Below, piece after piece: positions 1 to 6,994 of a stretch of 31,705 bases of DNA (position 1 is the first letter of the stretch; every line of letters starts with the position of its first letter). Origin of the DNA: Candidatus Pelagibacterales bacterium (GTDB lineage Bacteria; Pseudomonadota; Alphaproteobacteria; TMED109); the NCBI GenBank assembly GCA_002732015.1, contig PCCU01000072.1, forward strand, positions 1 through 31,705. Reading direction: 5' to 3'. The position numbers and the translations under genes are program-made. The notes beneath the pieces were generated by a model that made no database searches, was not told the origin of the DNA, and worked only from the letters and a program-made list of their open reading frames with translations.

Positions 1-17
1 AAAAAAGAGGTGCTCAT

Positions 18-1193
18 TTGAAAGAACCTTGTATAGTTGGAGTTTCCGATGCTAAGATAGATGAAAGAGGTTGTGTAAGTAAACTCTCATCAGTTCTTAG
101 TATACAAAGAGAATGTGCAACTGAGGCCTTAAAAATGTCAGGACTTGAGTTTAAAGATATTGATGGTTTAGCTGTAGCAGGACTATGGGGAATGCCTGGT
201 CCAGGTGTTATGCAACCTAATGTTCTAACTGAGTATTTAGGAATTAAATATCCAAAATGGCTTGATGGAACAAATACTGGAGGTTCTGCCTTTTTATTTC
301 ATCTTAATCATGCGTACCAAGCAATAAAAAATGGTATATGTAATAATGTTCTTATACTTTATGGAAGCACACAAAAATCTAATAGAGAAAGAAACTTTTT
401 AAATAGACCAGCTATTTACAGTAGTCAATTTGATATGGTTGCTGGGTTACCTTCTCCTGTTGGAGCTTATGCCCTTGCTGCTCAAAGACATATCTATAAA
501 TATGGTAGCTCTAAAAAAACTTTGGCAGAAATTGCAGTTGCTGCAAGAAAATGGGCATCGTTGAATGATAATGCATATAAAAAAAATAGTTTAACTGTTG
601 AAGAAGTATTGGAGTCTTCAATTATATGCTCACCTCTAGGAAAATTGGACTGTTGTCTAGTAACAGATGGAGGTGGAGCTGTAGTAGTTTCAAATACAGA
701 TTTAAAAGAAAAATTTAAATTACCACCAATTTATATAAAAGGTTTTGGTGAGTCATCATCTCACTCTAGCATTAATTTTGTTGAAAATATTGAAATTTTG
801 GAGGTTGCAAGAAGAAGTAGCAAAATTGCTTATCAACAATCAGGTCTAAAGCCAAATGATATTGATCTTGCTATGATTTACGACTCCTTTACTATAACTG
901 TTTTGATGTCAATAGAAGCATTAGGTTTTTGTGAAATTGGAGAAGGAAAAGAATTTATTACAGATAATAATATTTCTCCAGAAGGAAATTTTCCTCTCAA
1001 TACTAACGGTGGAGGTTTAAGCTATTGTCATCCGGGCATGTACAGTATTTTTACTCTTATAGAAGCATGTAAACAAATGTGGAGAGTTTGTGGACGAAGG
1101 CAAGTACAAAAAGAAATTATTAATGCGTTGTGTCATGGAACTGGGGGAGTTTTATCAAGTGCAGCCTCAGTAATTTTATCAAAGGATAAGTAA
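18..1193 (+). CDS. Thiolase-like (SCP-x/acetyl-CoA acetyltransferase family) protein, DUF35-partnered type
   Basis: This 391-aa protein has the thiolase fold pattern: an N-terminal half ending near 230 and a C-terminal half with NTNGGGLSYCHPGM (about 329-342) and a final CHGTGGVLSSAAS segment. The position of the N-terminal nucleophilic Cys of true thiolases is occupied by TNTGGSA (85-91), so the acyl-enzyme Cys is missing, as is usual in thiolase-like proteins paired with DUF35 proteins. The start is TTG, supported by a GAGG Shine-Dalgarno about 8 bases upstream. One base separates its stop from the DUF35 gene, so the two are almost certainly co-translated and probably form a complex acting on acyl-CoA or steroid/aromatic side-chain CoA esters. 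The substrate cannot be read from the sequence. The gene lies at the window edge, so upstream operon members are unseen. Confidence 0.88.
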   Translation: MKEPCIVGVSDAKIDERGCVSKLSSVLSIQRECATEALKMSGLEFKDIDGLAVAGLWGMPGPGVMQPNVLTEYLGIKYPKWLDGTNTGGSAFLFHLNHAYQAIKNGICNNVLILYGSTQKSNRERNFLNRPAIYSSQFDMVAGLPSPVGAYALAAQRHIYKYGSSKKTLAEIAVAARKWASLNDNAYKKNSLTVEEVLESSIICSPLGKLDCCLVTDGGGAVVVSNTDLKEKFKLPPIYIKGFGESSSHSSINFVENIEILEVARRSSKIAYQQSGLKPNDIDLAMIYDSFTITVLMSIEALGFCEIGEGKEFITDNNISPEGNFPLNTNGGGLSYCHPGMYSIFTLIEACKQMWRVCGRRQVQKEIINALCHGTGGVLSSAASVILSKDK

Positions 1194-1194
1194 A

Positions 1195-1590
1195 ATGTTT
1201 AATCTCTTAAAAGATATTGACTCTTATCAATTTTGGGAAGGTGCAAAACAAAATAAATTATTTATTCAGAAATCAACTATAAGCAAAAAATATTTTTTTT
1301 ATTCAAGATCATTTTCAGGAGTAGAAGCTAATGAACCTTATGAATGGGAAGAGGCTTCAGGAAAAGGAATCATTTATTCTTTTACTATATCAAATATAGC
1401 TGGTGGATCAGAGTTCTATATAAATAAAACTCCTTATATAATAGGCATCATACTTTTAGAAGAAGGAGTGCGATTAATGAGTAATATTGTTGACTGTGAT
1501 CACTCTAGCGTAGAAATAGGGAAAAAAGTAAAAGTAGTATTTAAAAGGCTTAATAATGAAATAGTATTACCCTGTTTCACGATAGCTTAA
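1195..1590 (+). CDS. DUF35/OB-fold nucleic-acid-binding-like acyl-CoA-associated protein, zinc ribbon degenerate
   Basis: 131 aa. The N-terminal helix (FWEGAKQNKLFIQK, about 14-27) and the C-terminal OB-fold strands (GKGIIYSFTISN, TPYIIGIILLEEGVRLMSNIVD, GKKVKVVF) match the DUF35 family, whose members bind thiolase-like partners. Family members usually carry a rubredoxin-like zinc ribbon with two CxxC pairs just after the first helix. Here that stretch (about 26-45) has no cysteine at all, so the metal site is lost. It starts one base after the thiolase-like stop, and its own stop overlaps the convergent Sel1-like gene by four bases (TTAA). The role is inferred as an accessory or structural subunit of the thiolase-like protein. 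Confidence 0.82.
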   Translation: MFNLLKDIDSYQFWEGAKQNKLFIQKSTISKKYFFYSRSFSGVEANEPYEWEEASGKGIIYSFTISNIAGGSEFYINKTPYIIGIILLEEGVRLMSNIVDCDHSSVEIGKKVKVVFKRLNNEIVLPCFTIA

Positions 1591-2360
1591 TTTTTAAGTA
1601 AAAACTTTAATTTTTCTAGGGTTTGATGTGCTTGATTAAAATTTTCTTTATTGAAAGTTTTTATATCGTCTTTTAAAAATGAAAAAATCAGCACAGAACT
1701 TTCTAAAACTTTTTTTTCTAATTCTACTAATGTTTCTTTAGTTACTTGTTTTTTTTCAATGATTCTTTTGAAACTATTCTTTGCATCATTATACTGTTCA
1801 ATAGTTAGATATTTATTTTTTTTGCTTTTTGTAGCCTCAAAGTAGATTTCTATTTTTTTTATTAAAGTTATTGCCAATATGATATCAGAGTAATTAATAG
1901 TTCTATTCATCTCTTTTTTTTCAGTATTTTTATCTAAATTTTTTCTTTTGATAATTTCAGCCTTATTTGATTTACTAAAATATAATGAGCTTTTTTCTAA
2001 ATCAAAAAAACTTAATTCTTTATTACTGAAAATCCATCCCAAATTTTTAAGTGCCTGCTTTGATCCATTTTCAGAAGCAATTTCTAAATAATTAATTGCT
2101 TTACTATATAAACTTTCTAATTCTAAACCAGAAATATTTTGATTGCGATAACCGATTAAAAATAACTTAATTCCTAAAAAATTTAAGCATTCACTTGTTT
2201 CCAGAATAATTTTACTTTTTTCACAATTTTTTAAAAATAAAGCTTGATCATTTTTTTTTAGAAATGTTAAATCTTCTTTTACATTAATTTCAATTGAATA
2301 AATAAATTTAGAATATAACAAGTAAACTAAAAGAAAAATTATAACTAATATATTTTTCAT
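1587..2360 (-). CDS. Exported Sel1/TPR-like repeat protein, function unknown
   Basis: 257 aa with a typical signal peptide (about 1-23: MKN then a long hydrophobic stretch ending FIYSIE). The middle (about 85-135: AINYLEIASENGSKQALKNLGWIF, then SSLYFSKS) resembles one or two Sel1-type repeats, alpha-helical pairs used in protein-protein contacts. The C-terminal third (about 150-257) is Lys/Glu-rich and probably helical or coiled. It is the last gene of the minus-strand run from queF, about 39 bases after the haloalkane dehalogenase, and converges on the DUF35 gene with a 4-base overlap of stop codons. I do not recognise a specific family. Its location is probably periplasmic. Confidence 0.7.
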   Translation of the reverse strand: MKNILVIIFLLVYLLYSKFIYSIEINVKEDLTFLKKNDQALFLKNCEKSKIILETSECLNFLGIKLFLIGYRNQNISGLELESLYSKAINYLEIASENGSKQALKNLGWIFSNKELSFFDLEKSSLYFSKSNKAEIIKRKNLDKNTEKKEMNRTINYSDIILAITLIKKIEIYFEATKSKKNKYLTIEQYNDAKNSFKRIIEKKQVTKETLVELEKKVLESSVLIFSFLKDDIKTFNKENFNQAHQTLEKLKFLLKN

Positions 2361-2399
2361 ATTTTATTTAATAAATTTAAATAATATTTTAAAAAAAAA

Positions 2400-3263
2400 C
2401 TATTTAAGTTCTTTATCAATCCACAGGTTAATTTCATCCGAGATTTCTTCTGGTGAGTCCTCTTGTATAAAATGTTTTCCTCTAACAGTTACTTCCTTCT
2501 GATTAAGCCAGCTTCTACAAAATTCTCTTTGTGGTCCTATTAATATTGAACCAGGGTCCGCATTAATGAATAATTTTTTTATATTAGTTTTTTTCATAAA
2601 TTCAGCGTATTCATTTACAATATCAATTACCTCTTCTGGTTCGCCCTCTAATGGTATTTGCCTTGGCCAACTTAAAGTAGGCTGCCTATCTGAGCCAGCT
2701 TTAAGAAAAGGTTTTCTATATTGACTCATTTCTTCTTCGCTTAGCTTTCTAATTATAGAAGAAGGCAAGATTCTTTCTACAAATATATTTTTTTCTAAAA
2801 TTAATTCCTCACCAGCTTCACTTCTCATTAATTTGAATACTTTGGTTGCATCTTCCGGCCAATAATTCCATTTCATTGGACAAACTATTGCTTCCATGTA
2901 AACAATACCAGCAATTCTTTCAGGATATTTTTTTGCAAAATCAAATCCTATTGCTGAGCCCCAGTCATGAATTACAAGAATGATTTTTTCATCTAGGTTA
3001 ATACTGGCAATGAATCCGTCAAACCATTTGATATGTTCTTTGAGACTATAATTCTCCTGAGATGGATCATCTAATTTATCCGAGTCACCCATTCCAATTA
3101 AATCAGGAGCTATACATCTATATTTTTTAACTAATACTTTAATAATATTTCTCCATAGATACGAGGAAGTAGGGTTTCCATGTATAAATAAAATAGGTTG
3201 CCCCTTACCTTCATCTACGTAAGCTATGTTTTTTGAATGAACAGTAGTAGATTTTTTATTCAT
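2400..3263 (-). CDS. dhaA: Haloalkane dehalogenase, LinB/DhaA-like (HLD-II)
   Basis: A 287-aa alpha/beta hydrolase that hydrolyses carbon-halogen bonds to alcohol plus halide. The residues of subfamily II are intact: nucleophile D100 in VIHDWGSAIG, catalytic acid E124 in YMEAI, base H264 in GKHFIQED, and halide-binding N30 (HGNPTSSYLW) and W101. From memory, large stretches such as MGDSDKLD, LSWPRQIP and HFIQEDSP are close to Sphingobium LinB. I chose the ATG at 3263 because it aligns with the family N-terminus; the longer frame from 3329 adds 22 residues read from inside the upstream gene. The start overlaps the enoyl-CoA hydratase stop by 8 bases, implying translational coupling. The cytoplasmic enzyme's natural halogenated substrate is unknown. 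Confidence 0.92.
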   Translation of the reverse strand: MNKKSTTVHSKNIAYVDEGKGQPILFIHGNPTSSYLWRNIIKVLVKKYRCIAPDLIGMGDSDKLDDPSQENYSLKEHIKWFDGFIASINLDEKIILVIHDWGSAIGFDFAKKYPERIAGIVYMEAIVCPMKWNYWPEDATKVFKLMRSEAGEELILEKNIFVERILPSSIIRKLSEEEMSQYRKPFLKAGSDRQPTLSWPRQIPLEGEPEEVIDIVNEYAEFMKKTNIKKLFINADPGSILIGPQREFCRSWLNQKEVTVRGKHFIQEDSPEEISDEINLWIDKELK

Positions 3264-4044
3264 TAAAGTTGGGTTTTCTTTTTTCACTAAATGCAGTAAG
3301 GCCTTCAATGCCATCTTTAGTCTCTGCATTATTAGAAATATGAATGCTTTCTATTTCCATTTGGCTTTCTAAACCATTATTAAAGCTTTCACTTAAAAGT
3401 TTTTTAACGCTTTTATAAGCATTGATCGGGCCTTTGGAAAATACTTCAGCCTGTTTATTAATTGCTTCGTTTAATTCTTCATTAGAGTTAACTACTTTAT
3501 CTATTAAACCCATATCAAGTGCTTCTCCTGCCGAAAATAATCTATTAGTTAACATTAACTCTTTAGCTCTTTTCATACCTACTATTCTTGGCAAGTAATA
3601 CGTAGAACTACCATCCGGTGATAGCCCAGCATTGGTATATGCAAGAGTAAATTTAGCATCTTTGATAGCATATATTACATCACCAGTTATTGCTAAACTA
3701 AAACCTCCTCCCCCAGCAGTTCCATTTACTCCAACTATTACAGGAGCACTCATACGAGCCATTCTTGATATAGCTCCATGGAAGTACATAGTCATTTCCA
3801 TTAAGGTTTTTTTAACTTCTTTCTTTTTTGATAATAAAAATTTTAAATTACCACCTCCACAGAATAGTTTTCCATTAGCAGTAAGAATTAATACTTTAAT
3901 ATTTTTATCGGAAGCAGCATCAAGAGATGCAGCGTATAATTCTTTTGCTAACTCCAAGTCCAAAGTATTGCCCTCTTTCGGGTTATTTAAAATAATTTTT
4001 GCTATAGAAAATGATTTTTCATATATAATGCTATTATATGTCAT
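3256..4044 (-). CDS. Enoyl-CoA hydratase/isomerase family protein (PaaG-like)
   Basis: A 262-aa crotonase-fold protein. The oxyanion-hole segments are FCGGGNLKFL (about 61-70) and NGTAGGGGFSLAI. In classical hydratase the first catalytic Glu sits in a PEI/PEV motif; here the region reads YTNAGLSPDGSSTYYLPRIVG, with Asp in SPDG as in PaaG-type delta-isomerases, while the second Glu position (AKELML) is kept. This favours a 2,3-/3,4-enoyl-CoA isomerase or a hydratase of unusual specificity over a standard FadB-type hydratase. It lies upstream of and overlaps the haloalkane dehalogenase, suggesting a joint route in which a halogenated or side-chain acid is degraded as a CoA ester. The CoA substrate is not determinable. 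Confidence 0.88.
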   Translation of the reverse strand: MTYNSIIYEKSFSIAKIILNNPKEGNTLDLELAKELYAASLDAASDKNIKVLILTANGKLFCGGGNLKFLLSKKKEVKKTLMEMTMYFHGAISRMARMSAPVIVGVNGTAGGGGFSLAITGDVIYAIKDAKFTLAYTNAGLSPDGSSTYYLPRIVGMKRAKELMLTNRLFSAGEALDMGLIDKVVNSNEELNEAINKQAEVFSKGPINAYKSVKKLLSESFNNGLESQMEIESIHISNNAETKDGIEGLTAFSEKRKPNFNE

Positions 4045-4083
4045 AATTTATAATATCATATAAAGATAAGATTTAAATAAAAA

Positions 4084-4674
4084 TTAAGGTACCAACCAAA
4101 AATATTTGTTATTTTTTCTTTCATATTTTAATAAAGCCTTTTTATTTCCATTATGATTTAGATGAAGAAAAATTATTTTACTTATTTTTACTTTTACTAT
4201 AGAGAAGTTATTATATCCATCATCATGAGAAAGATATTTAAGGTCTTTTTCATTAGCAATTTTTTTTCCTGGAGTTTCCTTTATAAGATAAGCGGACTTT
4301 GTGTTATCAGATAGTGAACCCCAGGTTAGCTTATTCAATTTTACTTTATAAAAAATTTTTGCTTTTCCTTCTGCTTGGATTTGTATTTTATTTTTTTTAT
4401 CATATATATGCAAAAGTAATTTATTATTACTTTTTAATTCTGCAATTTTTTTACTTCTTATATCAGTATGAAAAACTACTATATTGTCTTCTCTTATGAC
4501 TTGCCTTAGCACGACTGTTCTCAAATTAAATGATTTCATGCCGCATGTAGCTATGGTAGGTAAATGAAATGCAGACTTTTTATTTTTTACTCCTTGCTGA
4601 AAAAAGTCCCAAATTAATTGATCAATTTTTTTTAAATTATTTATTGAAAAAACACTTAAAGGGGAAGTAGTCAT
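4084..4674 (-). CDS. Pyridoxamine 5'-phosphate oxidase-fold FMN-binding protein
   Basis: 196 aa. The PNPOx-like split-barrel core is visible in FNLRTVVLRQVIREDNIVVFHTDIRSKKIAELKSNN (about 49-83), which contains the FMN-phosphate-binding Arg pattern of the family, followed by a strand pair ending IQIQAEGKAKIF. The C-terminal section ends YFWLVP, resembling the alr4036/Pyridox_oxase_2 type rather than PdxH, whose hallmark C-terminal RLxP motif I do not see. The ATG directly abuts the gmhA stop (zero gap), so the two are co-transcribed. It probably acts as an FMN-dependent oxidoreductase in the cytoplasm; genuine PdxH activity is possible but less likely. Confidence 0.75.
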   Translation of the reverse strand: MTTSPLSVFSINNLKKIDQLIWDFFQQGVKNKKSAFHLPTIATCGMKSFNLRTVVLRQVIREDNIVVFHTDIRSKKIAELKSNNKLLLHIYDKKNKIQIQAEGKAKIFYKVKLNKLTWGSLSDNTKSAYLIKETPGKKIANEKDLKYLSHDDGYNNFSIVKVKISKIIFLHLNHNGNKKALLKYERKNNKYFWLVP

Positions 4675-5238
4675 CTATATATTTTTTTCTATTAATATGC
4701 ATAGCAAATGTAAGACTATTATATGCAACTCTTGTATGTGGCTAGTTTCTTTAGATGGAACGGATATACAATAGTCACTTTCTTTCAAAACAATTGACTT
4801 ATTTTTGCCTGTCAGGCCAATGGTTATTATATTTTTTTTCTTAGCTGTCTTAATAGCTTCTTTAATGTTTTGACTATTTCCACTAGTTGATATTGCTAGC
4901 AAAATATCACCTTTTTGACCTAATCCTTCTATTTGTCTAGAAAAAACCATTTTATAATCATAATCGTTAGCTATAGCTGTTATTGAAGAAGTGTCAGTGT
5001 TAAGAGCTATTGCTGGTAAAGAAACTCTTTCTTTTTTAAACCTACCAACTAACTCTGCAGAAAAATGTTGTGCATCTGAAGCTGAACCGCCATTACCGCA
5101 TATTAAAAGTTTATTTTTTTTTTTAAAGGCTTCGGTGATAATTTTAGCGGCAATAATAATATCTTTATTACTTTTTTTTATAAAACGATTAAAATCAATT
5201 TGAAAATTTTTTAAATATTTTAAAACATCATCTTTCAT
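4675..5238 (-). CDS. gmhA: Phosphoheptose isomerase (sedoheptulose-7-phosphate isomerase), SIS domain
   Basis: 187 aa, the normal length for GmhA. SIS-domain signatures are CGNGGSASDAQHFSAELVGRF (start about 48) and STSGNS (117-122), and the C-terminal HIQELHIIVLHLLC. The zinc/catalytic residues known in the family correspond to H58, E62, Q169 and H177, all present, which separates it from DiaA-like SIS proteins only moderately. It converts sedoheptulose 7-phosphate to D-glycero-D-manno-heptose 7-phosphate, the first step of heptose supply for LPS core. It starts 5 bases after queF and abuts the flavoprotein gene. No other heptose gene is in the window, although LPS-type sugar genes lie at 13-15 kb. 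Confidence 0.9.
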   Translation of the reverse strand: MKDDVLKYLKNFQIDFNRFIKKSNKDIIIAAKIITEAFKKKNKLLICGNGGSASDAQHFSAELVGRFKKERVSLPAIALNTDTSSITAIANDYDYKMVFSRQIEGLGQKGDILLAISTSGNSQNIKEAIKTAKKKNIITIGLTGKNKSIVLKESDYCISVPSKETSHIQELHIIVLHLLCILIEKNI

Positions 5239-5243
5239 ACAAT

Positions 5244-5696
5244 TTATCTATTAAATAATTTTCTTTCAAAATTTCTTAGTTCTGGTATAGCTAGGTTGGT
5301 TGGTTTTTTACTAGACTGCCAGAAAACGTCAATAGGTATCCCTCCTCTAGGTGCAAAATATCCTGCTATTCTAAACCAAATAGGTTTTATACTTTTGAAT
5401 AAATCTAACCCTATTTTCATAACTGCTTCTTCATGAAAAATACCATAATTCCTATATGAATGAATATATATTTTAAAAGATTTAGATTCAACTAACCAAT
5501 TTTTTGGAATGTAGTCTATAATTAAAAAACCAAAGTCAGGTTGCATGGTAACTGGACAAATAGATGTAAACTCTGAAACAGATAGCCTTATACTATAAGG
5601 CAACTTTTTATTTGAGTTTTTTATTAGATCAAATTTAAATCCCTTAGGCGATTTTGGGACCGTGGCTGATTTTCCTAGGACTTTATTTTTAGACAT
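5244..5696 (-). CDS. queF: NADPH-dependent 7-cyano-7-deazaguanine reductase, short (unimodular) form
   Basis: A 150-aa T-fold enzyme that reduces preQ0 to preQ1 in queuosine synthesis. The thioimide-forming Cys47 (TSICPVTMQPD) and general acid D54 are present, as is the QueF motif ESKSFK (70-75) that binds NADPH, followed by the HSYRNYGIFHEE substrate-binding segment (H88, E89). Usual enzymes have G where M51 stands in PVTMQPD, a small deviation next to the active site. The length matches the Bacillus/alphaproteobacterial type rather than the about 280-aa bimodular type of many Gammaproteobacteria. It is the first gene of the minus run, divergent from the superoxide-reductase-like gene. No Shine-Dalgarno is obvious. 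Confidence 0.93.
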   Translation of the reverse strand: MSKNKVLGKSATVPKSPKGFKFDLIKNSNKKLPYSIRLSVSEFTSICPVTMQPDFGFLIIDYIPKNWLVESKSFKIYIHSYRNYGIFHEEAVMKIGLDLFKSIKPIWFRIAGYFAPRGGIPIDVFWQSSKKPTNLAIPELRNFERKLFNR

Positions 5697-5730
5697 TATA
5701 ATTATTAAATTTTTTATTTTATATTATTAA

Positions 5731-5753
5731 TATATACTTTTACAAAGTATATA
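5731..5753. promoter_or_regulatory. Perfect inverted repeat in the queF / SOR-like divergent spacer
   Basis: TATATACTTT, 3-base spacer TAC, then AAAGTATATA: two perfect 10-base arms. It sits in the 84-bp spacer between two divergent genes, 28 bases before the SOR-like start and 35 before queF, where a dimeric repressor or activator could act on both. There is no T-run in the right place to make it a terminator, and no gene ends here. The arms are mostly A/T, so chance is not excluded. Confidence 0.45.
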
Positions 5754-5780
5754 AAAATTTTATATTAATGTTATTTAAAT

Positions 5781-6215
5781 ATGTTTGATATAAACAAAAG
5801 AAAGTTTGTTTTTTGCTGTTGTACACTGCCAATTTATTTTAATACGAATTATTTATTTTCAGATATTGAAAATTATGACTATTTATCAAAGGGCCCCTTA
5901 GCTGGTAGTTTATATTATACAAAAAAAAAGCCTGGGAGGTGGAAGGATTTATTAAAATCCCATATACCAATTATTGAAATAAAAGCTAATCTTTTAGAAA
6001 TTACCACCCCCCATGAAATGAAAGGCTTTGAACACTTCATTCTTAAACACATTGTTTTAGATAAATCCTTTAATATTATCTCTGAAAAAATATTTGATCC
6101 GTCTAAAGATAGAGCTTATTCGAAACATGATATATCCGGGTACAGTGATAGTCTATTTGTATTAAGTATTTGCAATCTTCATGATACATGGCTTGAGCCT
6201 GTTAAAATATTATAA
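5781..6215 (+). CDS. Exported desulfoferrodoxin/superoxide-reductase-like (class II SOR) iron protein
   Basis: 144 aa. The C-terminal domain (about 58-144) carries the pattern of the mononuclear Fe site of superoxide reductases: H61 in SHIPIIE, H78 in PHEM, H85 in FEHFI, C131 and H134 in CNLHDTW, matching the four His plus one Cys of the family. The N-terminal rubredoxin-like domain of class I enzymes is absent. The Lys beside the site in archaeal enzymes (KHVP) is Ser here. The N-terminus NKRKFV followed by a hydrophobic stretch resembles a Tat signal with KR in place of RR; C12, C13 and C14 are unusual. Function is inferred as periplasmic superoxide reduction or a related redox role. It is followed 4 bases later by a DUF3108 gene. 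Confidence 0.72.
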   Translation: MFDINKRKFVFCCCTLPIYFNTNYLFSDIENYDYLSKGPLAGSLYYTKKKPGRWKDLLKSHIPIIEIKANLLEITTPHEMKGFEHFILKHIVLDKSFNIISEKIFDPSKDRAYSKHDISGYSDSLFVLSICNLHDTWLEPVKIL

Positions 6216-6219
6216 TCGA

Positions 6220-6993
6220 ATGCTTTATAAAAATAAAAAGTTACTTATATCACTTTTATTTTTTTTATCCTGCTTTATGTTAAGCAAATATATATCTGCA
6301 TATCCAATTAACGACAAACTTTTACTTTCTTCTTATGTGAGAGGAATTCCACTAGCAAAAGGAGAGGTTTTAATTAAATTAAAAAAAAATAAGTATTCAG
6401 TAAAAGTTGACGCTCATTCAGTTGGACTCTTTTCTATAGTCCTTGATTGGCGTCAAACAATAAAATCTTTTGGCAAAATAGAAAATAATAAATTTATCTC
6501 TTTTAGATATCGTTCATCAGATTTTAGAGGTAAAAAAAATGGCCATATGGAAATAGATTTTAAAAATATACTTCCTAACATTATATCAGCTCAACCTGAT
6601 CCTAGAGAAGACGACCGAAGAACTATGAGTGATAGTTTTCTATTAAAAACAAATGATCCAGTAGCTGGAATATTTAATTTAGCTTTGGAGCAATGTAATA
6701 ATACTGTTAAAGTGTTTGATGGAAAGAGAAGATACAATATAAAAATTATAAAAAAGGAAGTTTCTGTATTAGATGACTCATATTTAGGTGAAAATGCTGT
6801 AGAAACCATCAAATGCAACTATGAAATTGAAAGAATAGCAGGCTATACTAAAAAGGAATTGGAAAAGTTTCCAAAAAAAGGGAAAATTTGGATTAAAAAG
6901 CATTCTAAGTTTAGTTTTTTTTACCCTGTAAAAATTCAAATTAAAACTAATTGGGGAAAATTTTTATGTTATACAAAAGAAAGGAGAATATAA
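6220..6993 (+). CDS. DUF3108 family exported protein
   Basis: About 257 aa. I place the start at the ATG at 6220, 4 bases after the preceding stop, because it begins a clean signal peptide (MLYKNKK, then hydrophobic to about 28, ending ISAYP); the longer frame from 6181 would add 13 residues read through the end of the previous gene. The mature part has the DUF3108 pattern: YVRGIPLAKGEVLIKL, a WRQTIKSFGKIENNKF strand block, and a late KGKIWI...FYPVKIQI segment. DUF3108 proteins are periplasmic beta-rich proteins of unknown function in Proteobacteria. The quinone oxidoreductase follows after 1 base, so the three plus-strand genes form an operon. Confidence 0.8.
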   Translation: MLYKNKKLLISLLFFLSCFMLSKYISAYPINDKLLLSSYVRGIPLAKGEVLIKLKKNKYSVKVDAHSVGLFSIVLDWRQTIKSFGKIENNKFISFRYRSSDFRGKKNGHMEIDFKNILPNIISAQPDPREDDRRTMSDSFLLKTNDPVAGIFNLALEQCNNTVKVFDGKRRYNIKIIKKEVSVLDDSYLGENAVETIKCNYEIERIAGYTKKELEKFPKKGKIWIKKHSKFSFFYPVKIQIKTNWGKFLCYTKERRI

Positions 6994-6994
6994 A

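Noticed and set aside
3264..3329. Longer start of the haloalkane dehalogenase at 3329.
   Set aside because: The extra 22 residues (from MQRLKM) have no family counterpart and lie fully inside the hydratase gene; the ATG at 3263 aligns with LinB-type N-termini.
3632..4063. 143-codon plus-strand frame antisense to the enoyl-CoA hydratase.
   Set aside because: Shadow frame; the minus-strand hydratase has clear family motifs over the same bases.
5697..5780. Possible preQ1 riboswitch upstream of queF.
   Set aside because: None of the conserved C-rich loop or 3' A-rich core of preQ1-I/II is present; only the A/T inverted repeat is seen.
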